Notes: generated by a model from the sequence alone, not told the origin. A stretch of DNA of 64,000 nucleotides from Neobittarella massiliensis (ex Bilen et al. 2018) (GCF_900289145.1 NZ_OKQO01000003.1:186001-250000); one strand, 5' to 3'; positions 1-9,890 are shown, counted from the stretch's first letter. Translations and numbers: made by a program.

Positions 1-527
1 AAAAACAGATTATACTGATACAGCCGCTGGGGATCCTGCAAAAAATTGTCGCGGATGCGCTGGGCCTGGGCCTTGGTGGGGGCAAAGATGGAGACGGCGA
101 ATAAATCGGTGCCGATATCCAGCACGCTGCAGCGCACCACATACCCGTCGGACACCTTGAGGATGCGCACATCGGTCTCGCTCTGGCGGCGCAAGAGCTC
201 CATCTGCCGGCCCAGCAGCTCCTCGGCCTTTTCGCGCACCGAGAGCGGCACCTGGGCGGCCAGGAGCTCGGCCGAGTCGCGGGCGCCTTGGCCGAGCAGC
301 AGCAGATCGCCCTGGACGCGCAGCTGCCCGCCATCGATGAGCGCACCGATGGCCGAGGTGAGCTCGAAGTAGTTGGCGATCCCCTCGACGGTGAGACTGT
401 CGACCAGCAGCTTTTGCGGCACGCCGGTGGGGTGCTGGCCGCACAGGTGGCACAAGAGCACCTTGATCTCGGTGGTGGTGGTGAGTCCGCCGGGTTCGGT
501 CCCGTGGATAAATGCACTGTTTTCCAT
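1..527 (-). CDS. DUF4364 family protein, C-terminus cut by window edge
   Basis: The frame opens at ATG 527-525 and stays open for 175 codons to the left edge, so the C-terminus is missing. The start follows an AAAGGAG ribosome site at 538-544. The N-terminal part (MENSAFIHG, then a Leu/Cys-rich stretch with CHLCGQHP) and the middle NYFELTSAIGALIDGG resemble DUF4364, a Firmicute family usually predicted to carry a winged-helix-like domain; a regulatory role is inference from the family. It lies 47 bp downstream of the MFS gene on the same strand, so the two may be cotranscribed. Family assignment is from recognition of the sequence only. Confidence 0.75.
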   Translation of the reverse strand, partial: MENSAFIHGTEPGGLTTTTEIKVLLCHLCGQHPTGVPQKLLVDSLTVEGIANYFELTSAIGALIDGGQLRVQGDLLLLGQGARDSAELLAAQVPLSVREKAEELLGRQMELLRRQSETDVRILKVSDGYVVRCSVLDIGTDLFAVSIFAPTKAQAQRIRDNFLQDPQRLYQYNLF

Positions 528-574
528 GAAAGCATGGCTCCTTTGCTACGATAGTGCGGTGGGGGCGCTGGCGG

Positions 575-1780
575 TCACACCACCGAGCCCCGGCGCTTTT
601 TCATCAGCCGCGCCAGCAAGAGCAGGCAGATGATGGCCAAAAAGCCGATAGAGAGCAGGATCTTGTAGCCCCAGTCCATGCCCAGGGCGGTGTTTACTTT
701 GCCCATGCCCAGCTGCAAGAGACTGCTGACCATGGGGCAAATGGCCAGGATGGCCCCCGAGGCCACCCCCGAGTCGTCGCCGAACACCCGCAGTGCAGCG
801 GCGATGAGGGTGGGCCAGAGCAGCGCCAGCGGCAGCCCCGAGATGGGGATGAGCCACACCCCGCTGCCGCCGATGATGAATGCGGCGGCGTGGATGAGCA
901 GCGCGGCCACCACACAGCAGACCAGCGTGCGGATGTAGCCGACCTTTTCGATAAGGGAGCCCAGCAGCAGTCGTGAGGCTGAAAACAGCAAAAAGAACAG
1001 AGACAGGAAGGTGGCGCCGGTGGTGGTGGGATCGAACCCGTGCACATCTTGCAGGTAGAAGATGCCCCAGGAGGAGGGGGCCATCTCGATCATGGAGATA
1101 AAGCCCAGCGACAGCCCGAACAGCCAGACCATCGGCTCGCGCAGGGCCCCTTTGAGGGTCATGGCCGCTTTGGGCGGCGGCGCATCTTCACTGTTGACCG
1201 GCGGCGGTGGGGCGGCGGGCATTTTTAAAAAAAGCAGTGCGGCAAAGCTACCGAGCATCAGGGCCAGGATCACTAAAAACACCTGCCGCCAGCCCATACC
1301 CAGCGTCTGCATACAGAGCCTGGAAAACATGGGGCCAATGGTGGAGCCCAGCCCGTAAAAGCCGTGGAAGAGATTCATCATCACCGCCAGCTTGCCGGCG
1401 AAAATGACCGCCGACATAGCGTTGGAGCCCACGTTGTAAAAGCTGTAGCCCACCCGGTAGATCATAAACGACAGCGTGACGAACAGGAAACTGGGCGAAA
1501 AAAAGACCGAGACCATACAGGCGGCCATGAGCAGAAAGCTGGCGAGCACAGTGGCTTTGGGCCCGCGGCGGCCGACGAACATGCTGCCGCAAAAAGCCGC
1601 CCCCACCGAAGTGAGCGAGGTGAAGAACATGAACATGCCCTGCGCGCTGTAGTCGGTGCCGAACTCGGCTTTCATTAGGGGCATGGTGACGCTGCGCACG
1701 CTGTCTACCATGCCTAAAAAGCCCATCGAGATAAAGAGCAGGGCGACGAGCCCTACCCGATGCCACTTGCTTTTTGCCAT
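575..1780 (-). CDS. MFS transporter
   Basis: A 401-residue polytopic membrane protein with about twelve hydrophobic segments spread over the whole length, the usual size for the major facilitator superfamily. It has the GRRGPKAT loop between TM2 and TM3 (about residues 70-77) and a long hydrophilic central loop (PPPVNSEDAPPPKAA) between the two six-helix halves. The substrate cannot be read from the sequence. The start is ATG 1780 with a purine-rich AGAGAGGATC site upstream. A promoter with an overlapping palindrome lies about 120 bp upstream, and DUF4364 follows 47 bp downstream. Confidence 0.88.
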   Translation of the reverse strand: MAKSKWHRVGLVALLFISMGFLGMVDSVRSVTMPLMKAEFGTDYSAQGMFMFFTSLTSVGAAFCGSMFVGRRGPKATVLASFLLMAACMVSVFFSPSFLFVTLSFMIYRVGYSFYNVGSNAMSAVIFAGKLAVMMNLFHGFYGLGSTIGPMFSRLCMQTLGMGWRQVFLVILALMLGSFAALLFLKMPAAPPPPVNSEDAPPPKAAMTLKGALREPMVWLFGLSLGFISMIEMAPSSWGIFYLQDVHGFDPTTTGATFLSLFFLLFSASRLLLGSLIEKVGYIRTLVCCVVAALLIHAAAFIIGGSGVWLIPISGLPLALLWPTLIAAALRVFGDDSGVASGAILAICPMVSSLLQLGMGKVNTALGMDWGYKILLSIGFLAIICLLLLARLMKKRRGSVV

Positions 1781-1891
1781 ATGTGATCCTCTCTCAAAAG
1801 CGGGCGGCCGCCCCGATCGCCGCAGGGGGCAGGCGCCCGGACCGACCCGCTCGCGCCGCGCGAAAGGGGTAAAAAACAGTCGAACGAACTA

Positions 1892-1926
1892 TTTTCTATA
1901 GTACGATAGAAAACAGCAAAAGTAAA
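1892..1926 (-). promoter_or_regulatory. Promoter and palindromic operator of the MFS gene
   Basis: On the minus strand, TTTACT (1926-1921), a 17-bp spacer and TACTAT (1903-1898) form a sigma-A-like promoter pointing at the MFS gene. The -10 lies inside a perfect inverted repeat, TTTTCTAT (1892-1899) and ATAGAAAA (1906-1913) with a 6-bp centre, which is where a repressor would be expected to bind. No regulator gene sits next to it. Confidence 0.5.
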
Positions 1927-2535
1927 GATGGCAAATGCGTACAAAAAGCGGCAGACCTATCGGTGAGAATGCACGTGTCGGAAAAGGGACGGCGGCGGGC
2001 CCGGCAGCGCGGGAGAAAACCGCTTTTGGGGGACAGCGCCGACTGACCGATATACCATAAATTGGAAGTGCTTTGTGCGCAGAAGCAGCCGGATGAAGGA
2101 GGGGTCGGCTGGTTGACTGCTGCGGGGCGGCCCGGGCACGACACGGCAAGAGATGAGCAGATGGCTCAGGCGAGCCGGGGGTGCTATGTGTGCCAGGTGG
2201 GTCGGGTAGGTCGAGTGGGCGGGCGATCATCTAGAAAGACGGGTACAGCAGTTTGGCGGGGGAGAGAAAGCCCCGTTAAATAAAGACGGCCGAAAGCGAC
2301 TGTGCGGCCTACGGAGAGCCGGACGGGGGAATACTGAATACCGGCGGACTGGTGGGACCGGGTCGCGCAGATCGGTGCTGGGCGGGGGCAGACGGTATGT
2401 ATGCCAATAGCTGAGGATGGCAGAGCGAACAGCGAGCAGAGACGAAAAAGGAGGGAGCTTGTACCTTTTTGGCGGGTATAAAAAGGGCAGAACGGCGGAC
2501 CTGCTGCCCATTTTTATAAAAGAGAAAAAGAACGG
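1927..2535. other. Intergenic, no gene seen
   Basis: About 600 bp between the divergence point of the MFS promoter and the end of the S1-domain gene. It is GC-rich, with G-rich runs on the + strand and short open frames lacking ribosome sites or recognisable domains. I see no RNA gene in it. Confidence 0.5.
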
Positions 2536-3456
2536 TCAAAACTGGGTGTGTACCTGCTTGAGACAGCCGGCGGGGGAGTAGCAGAACTGATCCATGTGGC
2601 TGCCGGTAAAATAGTAGCGCAATTTTTCCCGCGGGGCGGGTGCGGGGGAGAGCGTATCGATGATGATGAGTTTGATCTTCATCTTCTCGGGGATGATGCT
2701 CTTGATGTATACCGATACCCGGTCGCCCACCTGCACGTCGTCTTTGAGCTCGGCCAGACCGGCCAGATTGGGCCGCAGCTCGACGAATACGCCGTAGTTC
2801 TCGATCGAGCGCACCGTGCCGAATACCGTGTCGCCGGCGGAAAAATCGGCGGCGTTTTGCTCCCAGCTGCCCAGGAGCTCTTTGTGGGAGAGCGTGATGC
2901 GGCCCAGCTGGTCGCGGCCGGTGACCACCACCCGGATGTGCTGGCCGGGGTAAAAGCGATCTTTGGGGTGGGAGATGCGCGAGACCGAGATGCAGTCGAT
3001 GGGCAGCAGCGAGACGATGCCGCAGCCGATATCGACGAACACGCCGAACGGCTCGAAGTGGGTGATGACGGCGTCGATGACGTCGCCGGGGACCAGCGCA
3101 TCTAAAAACTCCTGCTGACAGCGCAGCTGTACCTGCCGCCGCGAGAGCAGCGCCCGGTACTGGCCGCCGGTAGTTTTTTGCAGCTCGGTGACGGCAAAGC
3201 AGACGCTGCGCCCCACCCGGGTGATGACCGATATCTCCCGCACGCGGCCGCAGTCGGCGCCGATGGCGCTCTCGGCGAAGGGCAGCACCCCCTGCGCGGC
3301 CCCCAGATCTAAAAGCAGGTTGTAGGCGCTGTCGCATTTGAGCACCGGGCCCTCGAAGATGGCGCCGGTATCGATGGCGTCGGTGATTTGGGAGAGGGAG
3401 GAAAAGGTGCCGACCTCGCGGGCGCCGGGCGTTCCCTCCGGTGAAAATCTATCCAA
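2536..3456 (-). CDS. S1 RNA-binding domain protein (RpsA-like)
   Basis: 306 residues with two clear S1 (OB-fold) repeats. The first is around residues 120-195, with GDVIDAVITHFEPFGVFVDIG and a following LPIDCISVSRISHP. The second is around 205-260, with GDTVFGTVRSIENYGVFVEL. A weaker OB-like segment precedes them. Proteins of this type bind RNA and are often annotated as ribosomal protein S1 homologues; this one is shorter than true S1 and its exact role is unknown. The start is TTG 3456-3454, chosen because an AAGGAGGG site lies 7-8 nt upstream and the nearest downstream ATG has none. It is transcribed divergently from the DUF951 gene. Confidence 0.8.
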   Translation of the reverse strand: MDRFSPEGTPGAREVGTFSSLSQITDAIDTGAIFEGPVLKCDSAYNLLLDLGAAQGVLPFAESAIGADCGRVREISVITRVGRSVCFAVTELQKTTGGQYRALLSRRQVQLRCQQEFLDALVPGDVIDAVITHFEPFGVFVDIGCGIVSLLPIDCISVSRISHPKDRFYPGQHIRVVVTGRDQLGRITLSHKELLGSWEQNAADFSAGDTVFGTVRSIENYGVFVELRPNLAGLAELKDDVQVGDRVSVYIKSIIPEKMKIKLIIIDTLSPAPAPREKLRYYFTGSHMDQFCYSPAGCLKQVHTQF

Positions 3457-3610
3457 TTTTTTCCCTCCTTGTAATTTTACTCTGACGTTGATGGCTCAAA
3501 AAAGGCGCCCACAGCGCCCGCCACGCGTTTAATCTATCTGTATGTGGGCGGCGGCTGCATTATGCGGCGCGGCGCCGGCGCCAGCGGCGGCAAAAGCGGG
3601 GCCCTGCCGG

Positions 3611-3639
3611 TTGCGCTGCGGCCAAAAAGCGGGTATAAT
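3611..3639 (+). promoter_or_regulatory. Promoter of the DUF951-prfA region
   Basis: TTGCGC (3611-3616), 17 bp, TATAAT (3634-3639), a near-consensus sigma-A promoter. It is about 80 bp upstream of the DUF951 start and may also serve prfA, tsaC and coaE downstream. Confidence 0.65.
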
Positions 3640-3717
3640 ATACCAGTTAGGCGGCCTGTTTTTGGCAGGTGCCGCCCAAGAGAGCATTGCCTTTGGGCAG
3701 AAAGGGGCAGTATAGGC

Positions 3718-3918
3718 GTGGACGTACAAGTGGGCGACAAGCTCATCATGAAAAAAAACCACCCCTGTGGCTGTAACGAGTTTTGGGTCCGCCGGGTGGG
3801 CATGGATTTTAAGATCGAGTGTGCCGGCTGCGGCCATCTGGTGATGGTACCCCGGGCCAAGGTTGAAAAGAACATCAAAAAGATCCTGCGGGAAGAGAGC
3901 CAGGACCACGAGTACTAG
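3718..3918 (+). CDS. DUF951 family small zinc-ribbon-like protein
   Basis: 66 residues starting at GTG 3718, with a GAAAGGGG site about 10 nt upstream. It begins [18 protein letters not shown] and carries paired cysteines (CGC about 18-20, CAGC about 37-40) around a short beta-rich core, as expected for DUF951, a small family widespread in Firmicutes and of unknown function. The Lys/Glu-rich C-terminus ([13 protein letters not shown]) is helical. An in-frame reading upstream has no ribosome site and was not used. A hairpin and prfA follow. Confidence 0.85.
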   Translation: MDVQVGDKLIMKKNHPCGCNEFWVRRVGMDFKIECAGCGHLVMVPRAKVEKNIKKILREESQDHEY

Positions 3919-3923
3919 CTGCC

Positions 3924-3952
3924 GGCAACAGGTGGTGGCCCCACCTGTTGCC
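3924..3952 (+). other. Perfect 12-bp hairpin between DUF951 and prfA
   Basis: GGCAACAGGTGG (3924-3935) and CCACCTGTTGCC (3941-3952) pair perfectly around a 5-nt loop. No T-run follows, so it is not a typical intrinsic terminator; it may be a processing or pausing element in a DUF951-prfA transcript. Confidence 0.6.
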
Positions 3953-4037
3953 GCCCGCGAGAAGAGGGCCGGGCAGAGACTATGAGCCCCCGCCCGGCCG
4001 CGATATACGAGATGATCTTTACTGTGAGGAGACCCGG

Positions 4038-5108
4038 ATGTTTGATAAATTAGAGGCCGCCCAGGAGCGGTATGAACAGATAAACGAGATGCTGATGGAC
4101 CCGGCGGTCATCGGCGACCAGGACCGCTACCGCGACCTGATGAAAGAGTACAAAAACCTGACCCCAATCGTGGAGAAGTTCAAGGAGTACACCGCCGCCA
4201 AAAACGACCAGGAAGAGGCGCGGACCATGCTGGACGAGGGGGGGCTGGACGCCGACTTTAAAGAGATGGTGCAGGAGCAGCTGGAGGACGCCAAGGCGCG
4301 GCTGGCGGTGCTGTCGGAAGAGCTGCGGGTGCTGCTTTTACCCCGCGACCCCAACGACGACAAAAACGTCATCATCGAGATACGGGGCGGCGCCGGCGGC
4401 GACGAGGCGGCGCTGTTTGCCGGCAGCCTGTACCGCATGTATACCATGTACGCCGAGAGCCGCGGCTGGAAGACCGAGATCTTGTCGCAGAGCGAGACCG
4501 AGCTGGGCGGTTTTAAAGAGGTGAGCTTTCTCATCACCGGTGATGGGGCGTTTTCGCGCTTTAAATACGAGAGCGGCGTGCACCGGGTGCAGCGGGTGCC
4601 GGAGACCGAGACCCAGGGCCGCATCCACACCTCGACGGTGACGGTGGCGGTGCTGCCCGAGGCCGAGGAGGTGGACATCGATATAAACCCCACCGACCTG
4701 CAGATCGACACCTACCGCGCCAGCGGCGCCGGCGGCCAGCACGTAAACAAGACCGAGTCGGCCATCCGCATCACCCACCTGCCCACCGGGCTGGTGGTGG
4801 AGTGTCAGGACGAGCGCAGCCAGTTTAAAAATAAGGATAAGGCTATGAAGGTGCTGCGCTCGCGGCTGCTGGAGCAAAAGCAGCGCGCCCAGGAGGACGA
4901 GATCGCCGCCGAGCGCCGCAGCCAGGTGGGCACCGGCGACCGCTCGGAGCGCATCCGCACCTACAACTTCCCCCAGGGGCGGGTGACCGATCACCGCATC
5001 GGCCTGACGCTGTACAAGTTAGACAGCATTTTAAACGGTTCGCTGGATGAGCTGACCGACGCCCTGATCACCTACGACCAGGCCGAGAAGCTGAAATCTG
5101 CCGGTTGA
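4038..5108 (+). CDS. prfA: Peptide chain release factor 1
   Basis: 356 residues, the normal RF1 length. RF1 recognises UAA and UAG in the ribosomal A site and triggers peptidyl-tRNA hydrolysis. The catalytic GGQ loop is at about residues 231-233 ([14 protein letters not shown]), and the stop-codon-reading PxT motif is present as PET in [14 protein letters not shown], which distinguishes RF1 from RF2 (SPF). The acidic N-terminal coiled coil is also present. The start is ATG 4038, with GTGAGGAG about 7 nt upstream; the frame extends further upstream but without support. In many Firmicutes the GGQ methylase gene prmC follows prfA; here tsaC follows directly and no prmC is in the window. Confidence 0.98.
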   Translation: MFDKLEAAQERYEQINEMLMDPAVIGDQDRYRDLMKEYKNLTPIVEKFKEYTAAKNDQEEARTMLDEGGLDADFKEMVQEQLEDAKARLAVLSEELRVLLLPRDPNDDKNVIIEIRGGAGGDEAALFAGSLYRMYTMYAESRGWKTEILSQSETELGGFKEVSFLITGDGAFSRFKYESGVHRVQRVPETETQGRIHTSTVTVAVLPEAEEVDIDINPTDLQIDTYRASGAGGQHVNKTESAIRITHLPTGLVVECQDERSQFKNKDKAMKVLRSRLLEQKQRAQEDEIAAERRSQVGTGDRSERIRTYNFPQGRVTDHRIGLTLYKLDSILNGSLDELTDALITYDQAEKLKSAG

Positions 5109-5149
5109 GCGTGCAGACAGCGTGCATATAATAAAGAAGGCAGAGAGCT

Positions 5150-6193
5150 ATGCAGCAAAAACACACGGTACATTTTACCGTAAACGACATAAGTACCGAC
5201 CGGGCCGATCTCGAGGCTGCCGCTGACCTGCTGGCCGCCGGAGGGCTGGTGGCCATCCCCACCGAGACGGTGTACGGGCTGGGGGCCAGCATCTATTTTG
5301 ACGATGCGGTGCGGGGCATTTTTGCCGCCAAGGGCCGTCCCCAGGACAACCCGCTCATCGTCCATGTGGACACGGTGGAGATGGCCAAAACGCTGTATGA
5401 TGGCTGGCCGGCAGCGGCCCAGAAACTGGCCGACGCCTTTTGGCCCGGCCCGCTGACCATCATCTACAAAAAGAGCGATAGAGTCTCGTCCATCGTGAGC
5501 GGGGGGCTTTCCACGGTGGCGGTGCGCATGCCGGTGCACCCGGTGGCCCACGCGCTCATCAGCCTGTCGGGCCAACCCATCGCCGCGCCTTCGGCCAACC
5601 TGTCGGGTTCGCCCAGCCCCACCACCGCCCGCCACGTAGTGGTCGATTTAGAGGGCCGGGTGGACGGGATCGTCTTGTCGGGCGACTGCCAGGTGGGGGT
5701 GGAGTCGACGGTGGTATCCATCGATGGGCCGCGGCCCTGCCTGCTGCGGCCCGGCGCGGTGACCCCCCAGCAGCTGCGGCAGGTGCTGGGGGAGATCGAT
5801 ATCTCGCCGGCGGTGCTGTCGGCCCTAAAAGAGGGGCAGACGGCCCAGTCGCCGGGCATGAAGTATAAGCACTACGCCCCCAAGGCGCAGGTGTACATTT
5901 TAGCGGGCGGCTTTGACAGCTACTGCGACTTTGTGGCCGCCCACGCCGGTCCCGGCGTGTTTGCGCTGTGTTTTTCCGGCGAGGAGCAGCGGCTGCCGGT
6001 CCCCTGTGTGACCTATGGCGCGCAGGACGACCCCGACAGCCAGGCGGCGCGGCTGTTTACCGCCCTGCGGGAGCTGGACGAGCGCGGCGCTAAAACGGTA
6101 TACGCCCGCGCCCCGCAAAAGGACGGCGTGTCGCTGGCGGTGTATAACCGGCTGCTGCGGGCGGCGGCTTTTCGGGTGCAGCAGCTTGGCTAG
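5150..6193 (+). CDS. tsaC: L-threonylcarbamoyladenylate synthase (Sua5/YwlC type)
   Basis: 347 residues. It makes threonylcarbamoyl-AMP from threonine, bicarbonate and ATP, the first step of t6A formation at A37 of ANN-decoding tRNAs. The YrdC-like domain fills about residues 1-205, with the signature IPTETVYGLGAS, KGRPQDNPLIVH and RMPVHPVA. It is followed by the Sua5-specific C-terminal domain (about 225-347) that opens with SPGMKYKHYAPKA. The length and two-domain layout match Bacillus YwlC rather than short TsaC. It starts 42 bp after prfA, and its stop overlaps the coaE start. Confidence 0.95.
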   Translation: MQQKHTVHFTVNDISTDRADLEAAADLLAAGGLVAIPTETVYGLGASIYFDDAVRGIFAAKGRPQDNPLIVHVDTVEMAKTLYDGWPAAAQKLADAFWPGPLTIIYKKSDRVSSIVSGGLSTVAVRMPVHPVAHALISLSGQPIAAPSANLSGSPSPTTARHVVVDLEGRVDGIVLSGDCQVGVESTVVSIDGPRPCLLRPGAVTPQQLRQVLGEIDISPAVLSALKEGQTAQSPGMKYKHYAPKAQVYILAGGFDSYCDFVAAHAGPGVFALCFSGEEQRLPVPCVTYGAQDDPDSQAARLFTALRELDERGAKTVYARAPQKDGVSLAVYNRLLRAAAFRVQQLG

Positions 6194-6788
6194 CGCCGGG
6201 CGGGCGGTCATCGGCCTGACCGGGCCCACCGGGGCGGGCAAGTCTACCTTGGCGGCGCATCTGCGGTCGGTCGGCTGCGCGGTGATCGACTGCGACCGCT
6301 TTGCCAGGCAGGTGATGGACGGCGACCCGGACTGCGTAGCGGCTATAGACGCTGCTTTTCCCGGCTGCGTGCAGGGGGGCGCCATTGACCGGCGGGCGCT
6401 GGGGGCCAAGGTGTTTGCCGACCCGGCGGCGCTGGCGGTGCTGGACAGCATCGTCAACCCGCGCATCGTGGCAGCGCTGCGGGCCGAGGTGGAGCGCGCC
6501 GATAAAGCGCTGTTTTTAGACGGCGCGACGCTGATCCAGAGCGGGGCAGTGGACCTGTGCGACCGGCTGCTGGTGCTGCTGGCGCCGGCTGGGACCCGCA
6601 CCGGGCGCATTGCCGGGCGCGACGGGCTCACCGATACGGCGGCCGGCCAGCGAGTGGCCAGCCAGCCGGATGATCTCTACTACCTGCGCGCGGCCGACTT
6701 TGCCCTGTATAACGGCGGGACTCCGCGGCAGCTCTGTGCCGCCGCCGACGCGCTGCTGGCAGAGATACTGCCCGGCGGGTGCCGGTAA
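6186..6788 (+). CDS. coaE: Dephospho-CoA kinase
   Basis: 200 residues. CoaE phosphorylates the ribose 3'-OH of dephospho-CoA, the last step of CoA synthesis. The Walker A loop GPTGAGKST is at residues 13-21, followed by VIDCDRFARQV (substrate-binding aspartate) and the VLDSIVNPRIV segment typical of CoaE; a lid-like RIAGRDGLT stretch is near 130. The only start that includes the P-loop and has family-like length is TTG 6186, which overlaps the tsaC stop by 8 nt, so it is probably translated by coupling. The LFLDGATLIQSGA segment replaces the more usual DxPLLFE-type motif, a mild divergence. Confidence 0.9.
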   Translation: MASAGRAVIGLTGPTGAGKSTLAAHLRSVGCAVIDCDRFARQVMDGDPDCVAAIDAAFPGCVQGGAIDRRALGAKVFADPAALAVLDSIVNPRIVAALRAEVERADKALFLDGATLIQSGAVDLCDRLLVLLAPAGTRTGRIAGRDGLTDTAAGQRVASQPDDLYYLRAADFALYNGGTPRQLCAAADALLAEILPGGCR

Positions 6789-6877
6789 AAGACCTGCTTT
6801 TGTGCCGCACGGGCGGCTTTACACTGATTATAAATCGAGAGAACGCCCCATCATCTATGACAGAGGAGGTACCAGAC

Positions 6878-8275
6878 ATGAACGAGATGACAAATGGCCA
6901 GCTGTTGGCCAAAGAACTGCTGATACAGGAGAAAAATTGCGGTGAGGTGCTCAGCCAGGAAGAGCTGTACCAGGCCGACTTGTTCTGCGAGAGGTACAAA
7001 GACTTTTTGGATGTGGCCAAGACCGAGCGGGAGGCGGCCACCGCCGCGGTGGCGCTGCTGGCGGAAAACGGCTACCAGTCGTTCGTGCGGGGCGGCAGCT
7101 ACGCCCCCGGCGACAAGGTGTATTTGTGCAACCGGGGCAAGGCGGTCATTGCGGCCACCATCGGCCGCCAGCCCCTGAACATGGGGGTACACATCGCCGC
7201 GGCGCACATCGACTCGCCCCGGCTGGACTTAAAGCCCCGGCCGCTCTATGAGTCGAGTGAGCTGGCGCTGTTCAAGACCCACTACTACGGCGGCATTAAA
7301 AAGTACCAGTGGACCGCTATCCCGCTGGCATTGCACGGCGTGATCGTGAAGGCCGGCGGCGAGGTGGTGCGGGTGAATATCGGCGAGCAGGAGGGGGACC
7401 CCATCTTCTGCGTCACCGACCTGCTGCCCCACCTGGCCGGCGAGCAACTCAAGCGCAACCTCAACGAGGGGATCAAGGGCGAGGAGCTCAATATCCTCAT
7501 CGGCAGCCGCCCCTTTAAAGACGACAAGGCAGCGGAGAAGGTGAAGCTCAACATCATGCAGCTGCTGGCCCAGAAATACGGCGTAAAAGAGGCGGATTTT
7601 CTCTCGGCCGAGCTGGAGATGGTGCCGGCCTGGAAAGCCCGCGATGTGGGTTTTGACCGCAGCATGATCGGCGCTTACGGCCACGATGACCGGGTGTGCG
7701 CCTACACCGCTCTGCGGGCCGAGATAGACGCCAAAGACCCCACGTATACCACGGTGACCATTTTGGCCGACAAGGAAGAGGTGGGCAGCGACGGCAACAC
7801 CGGCCTAAACTCCTCCTACCTGCGCTACTTTATTCAGGACCTGGCCGCCTGCTTTGGCCTGACCGGCCGCGAGGTGCTCTCGGCCTCTAAGTGCCTGTCG
7901 GCCGACGTGAACGCCGCCTTTGACCCCACCTTCCCCGACGTCAACGAGCCGCTGAACACCGCCTATATCGGCCGCGGGGTGGTGGTGACCAAGTACACCG
8001 GCGCCCGCGGTAAGGGGGGCACCTCCGACGCCTCGGCCGAATTTGTGGCCACTGTGCGGGATATGCTGGATAAAGACGAAGTGGTGTGGCAGATGGGCGA
8101 ATTGGGCAAGGTGGACGCCGGCGGCGGCGGAACGGTGGCCATGTATATCGCCAACCTCAATGTGGACGTGGTAGATGTTGGGGTGCCGGTGCTGTCGATG
8201 CACGCGCCGCTGGAAGTGGTCGCTAAGACCGACGTGTATATGGCCTACCGGGCGTTTGAGTCGTTCTTTAAATAG
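6878..8275 (+). CDS. M18 family aminopeptidase
   Basis: 465 residues, a cocatalytic zinc aminopeptidase of the M18 (aspartyl aminopeptidase-like) family, cytosolic and removing N-terminal residues from peptides. Metal-binding and catalytic positions are visible: H110 and D112 in AAHIDSPRLDLKP, D in YGHDDRVCAYTAL, the EE pair in ADKEEVGSDGN, D in SKCLSADVNAAFDP and H in LSMHAPLEVV. The start is ATG 6878, with AGAGGAGGT 7-8 nt upstream; earlier in-frame codons have no such site. It lies about 90 bp after coaE. Confidence 0.95.
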   Translation: MNEMTNGQLLAKELLIQEKNCGEVLSQEELYQADLFCERYKDFLDVAKTEREAATAAVALLAENGYQSFVRGGSYAPGDKVYLCNRGKAVIAATIGRQPLNMGVHIAAAHIDSPRLDLKPRPLYESSELALFKTHYYGGIKKYQWTAIPLALHGVIVKAGGEVVRVNIGEQEGDPIFCVTDLLPHLAGEQLKRNLNEGIKGEELNILIGSRPFKDDKAAEKVKLNIMQLLAQKYGVKEADFLSAELEMVPAWKARDVGFDRSMIGAYGHDDRVCAYTALRAEIDAKDPTYTTVTILADKEEVGSDGNTGLNSSYLRYFIQDLAACFGLTGREVLSASKCLSADVNAAFDPTFPDVNEPLNTAYIGRGVVVTKYTGARGKGGTSDASAEFVATVRDMLDKDEVVWQMGELGKVDAGGGGTVAMYIANLNVDVVDVGVPVLSMHAPLEVVAKTDVYMAYRAFESFFK

Positions 8276-8472
8276 AGGATAAGCGTACGCAGTCTGCCGC
8301 TGACCGGCCCGGTGTGTGTGACCGAGCGGGGCGAGGCGGGACCGCGACAAGAGAATAGAAGCAAAAAATGCGCTGTACACTGTACTGGATACTGGGTATT
8401 GGGCGCATTTTTTGTGGCGTGGCCGCCGACAGGATCTGACAGAGTCCGGCGGCGATAAGAGGAGGAGACCTT

Positions 8473-9684
8473 TTGAAGAAAAAAGCGAGTATCCCGCTGT
8501 TTTTGGCGCTGTTTAGCATATTGACCGCCTGTTCTAACTTTATCCATCCGGTGACTCCGGCTATGTTCCAGAGTTTGGGATATCCCGACTACATGTTCGG
8601 GGTGGCGTTTGCCGCCATGAGCTTTTCAAACTTTCTATTCTGCCCGGTATGGGGCGCCTTGGGTGACCGTATCGGCCATCTGAAGGTATTTGCCATCACC
8701 GGGGTGGGATATGCGCTGGCCCAGCTGCTGTTTGGCGTTGCCGATACGATACCGTTCACCATCGCCGCCCGGGTGATCGCCGGCGTGTTTGGCGGCGGCT
8801 GGCTGGTGGCGGCTATGGCCTACATCGTCAACAACAGCCCGGCGCACAAGCTGGCGTCGTACATGTCGGTATTTGCGGCGGTGAGCTCGGTGTCGATCGC
8901 CATCGGCTACCTGCTGGGCGGGGTCATCGGCCAGGCGTCGCTGTTTTGGGATTTTGCCTCGCAGGTCATCGGCATTATCGTCATCGCCCTGATCACGCTG
9001 CTGGTGGTGGGCGAAAAGCTGCCCGCGCCCGACCCGCAAAAGCCGCAGCAGAGCTTTAACCCCTTTAAGGCGTTTGGCTCGATGGCGGTGGGCATGACCA
9101 AACCGTTGGGCGTGTTTTTGCTGGCGGTGTTTTTTGCCAACTTTGCCACCTTCAATTACGATAACTCCTTTAACTACTACATCAAGGCAGAGCTGGGCTT
9201 TCCCCCGTCGTATAACGGCATCATCAAGGCGGTCATCGGCATTATCGGCCTGCTCATCAACCTGACGGTGAACGTGTGGCTGGCCAAAAAGACCGATATG
9301 CGCCGCAGTATCATCCCGGTATTTGGGCTGTGTACCGCCACGCTGATCGCGGTGTGCCTGGTCAGTGGCGACGCGGTGTTCATCGCCGCCAACGTGGTGT
9401 TTTACCTGTTCAACGTGATGTACATACCTATGCAGCAGACGCTGGTGACCAGCGACACCACCGCCGGCAAGACCAGCGGCGAGCTGTCGGGCATCTTCAA
9501 CGCCGTCAAAGCGGTGGGCATGATCGGCGGATCGCTGTTTGCCGGGTTCATCTACACGGTGGACAGCAAGCTGCCGTTTTGGTTTGCGGCGCTTTCGTTT
9601 GGGCTGGCGGCGCTGGTGAGCGCAGTGAGCTACCGGGCGTATCGAGCTGTAGAGGGCGAGAAGGCCGAGCAACCGGTGCGGTGA
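8473..9684 (+). CDS. MFS transporter
   Basis: 403 residues with about twelve hydrophobic segments. The conserved loop between TM2 and TM3 reads WGALGDRIGHLKV (about residues 60-72), the MFS motif A. A charged central loop (EKLPAPDPQKPQQSFNPF) joins the two halves. The substrate is not evident, and the protein is only distantly similar to the MFS at the left end. The start is TTG 8473, supported by GGAGGAGA 5-6 nt upstream. About 200 bp of spacer separates it from the M18 gene, so it probably has its own promoter; a terminator lies 200 bp downstream. Confidence 0.88.
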   Translation: MKKKASIPLFLALFSILTACSNFIHPVTPAMFQSLGYPDYMFGVAFAAMSFSNFLFCPVWGALGDRIGHLKVFAITGVGYALAQLLFGVADTIPFTIAARVIAGVFGGGWLVAAMAYIVNNSPAHKLASYMSVFAAVSSVSIAIGYLLGGVIGQASLFWDFASQVIGIIVIALITLLVVGEKLPAPDPQKPQQSFNPFKAFGSMAVGMTKPLGVFLLAVFFANFATFNYDNSFNYYIKAELGFPPSYNGIIKAVIGIIGLLINLTVNVWLAKKTDMRRSIIPVFGLCTATLIAVCLVSGDAVFIAANVVFYLFNVMYIPMQQTLVTSDTTAGKTSGELSGIFNAVKAVGMIGGSLFAGFIYTVDSKLPFWFAALSFGLAALVSAVSYRAYRAVEGEKAEQPVR

Positions 9685-9890
9685 GCCGTCTGTACCCATA
9701 GCACCGTAATACAGCCGAGCAGCTGGTGCACCGATAAAATGCGGGCATATAGATAGATGGTGTAGTGCCGCCCAGCCGGATGCCGGTAGTGGTGTGGACA
9801 GCCGACTGGACGCGGCGTGCCGATTGGCTTGTAAAGATCTGGAGCGGCACCGGAAGAAACTAAAAAATACGGCGAGATATTGCCTTTAAA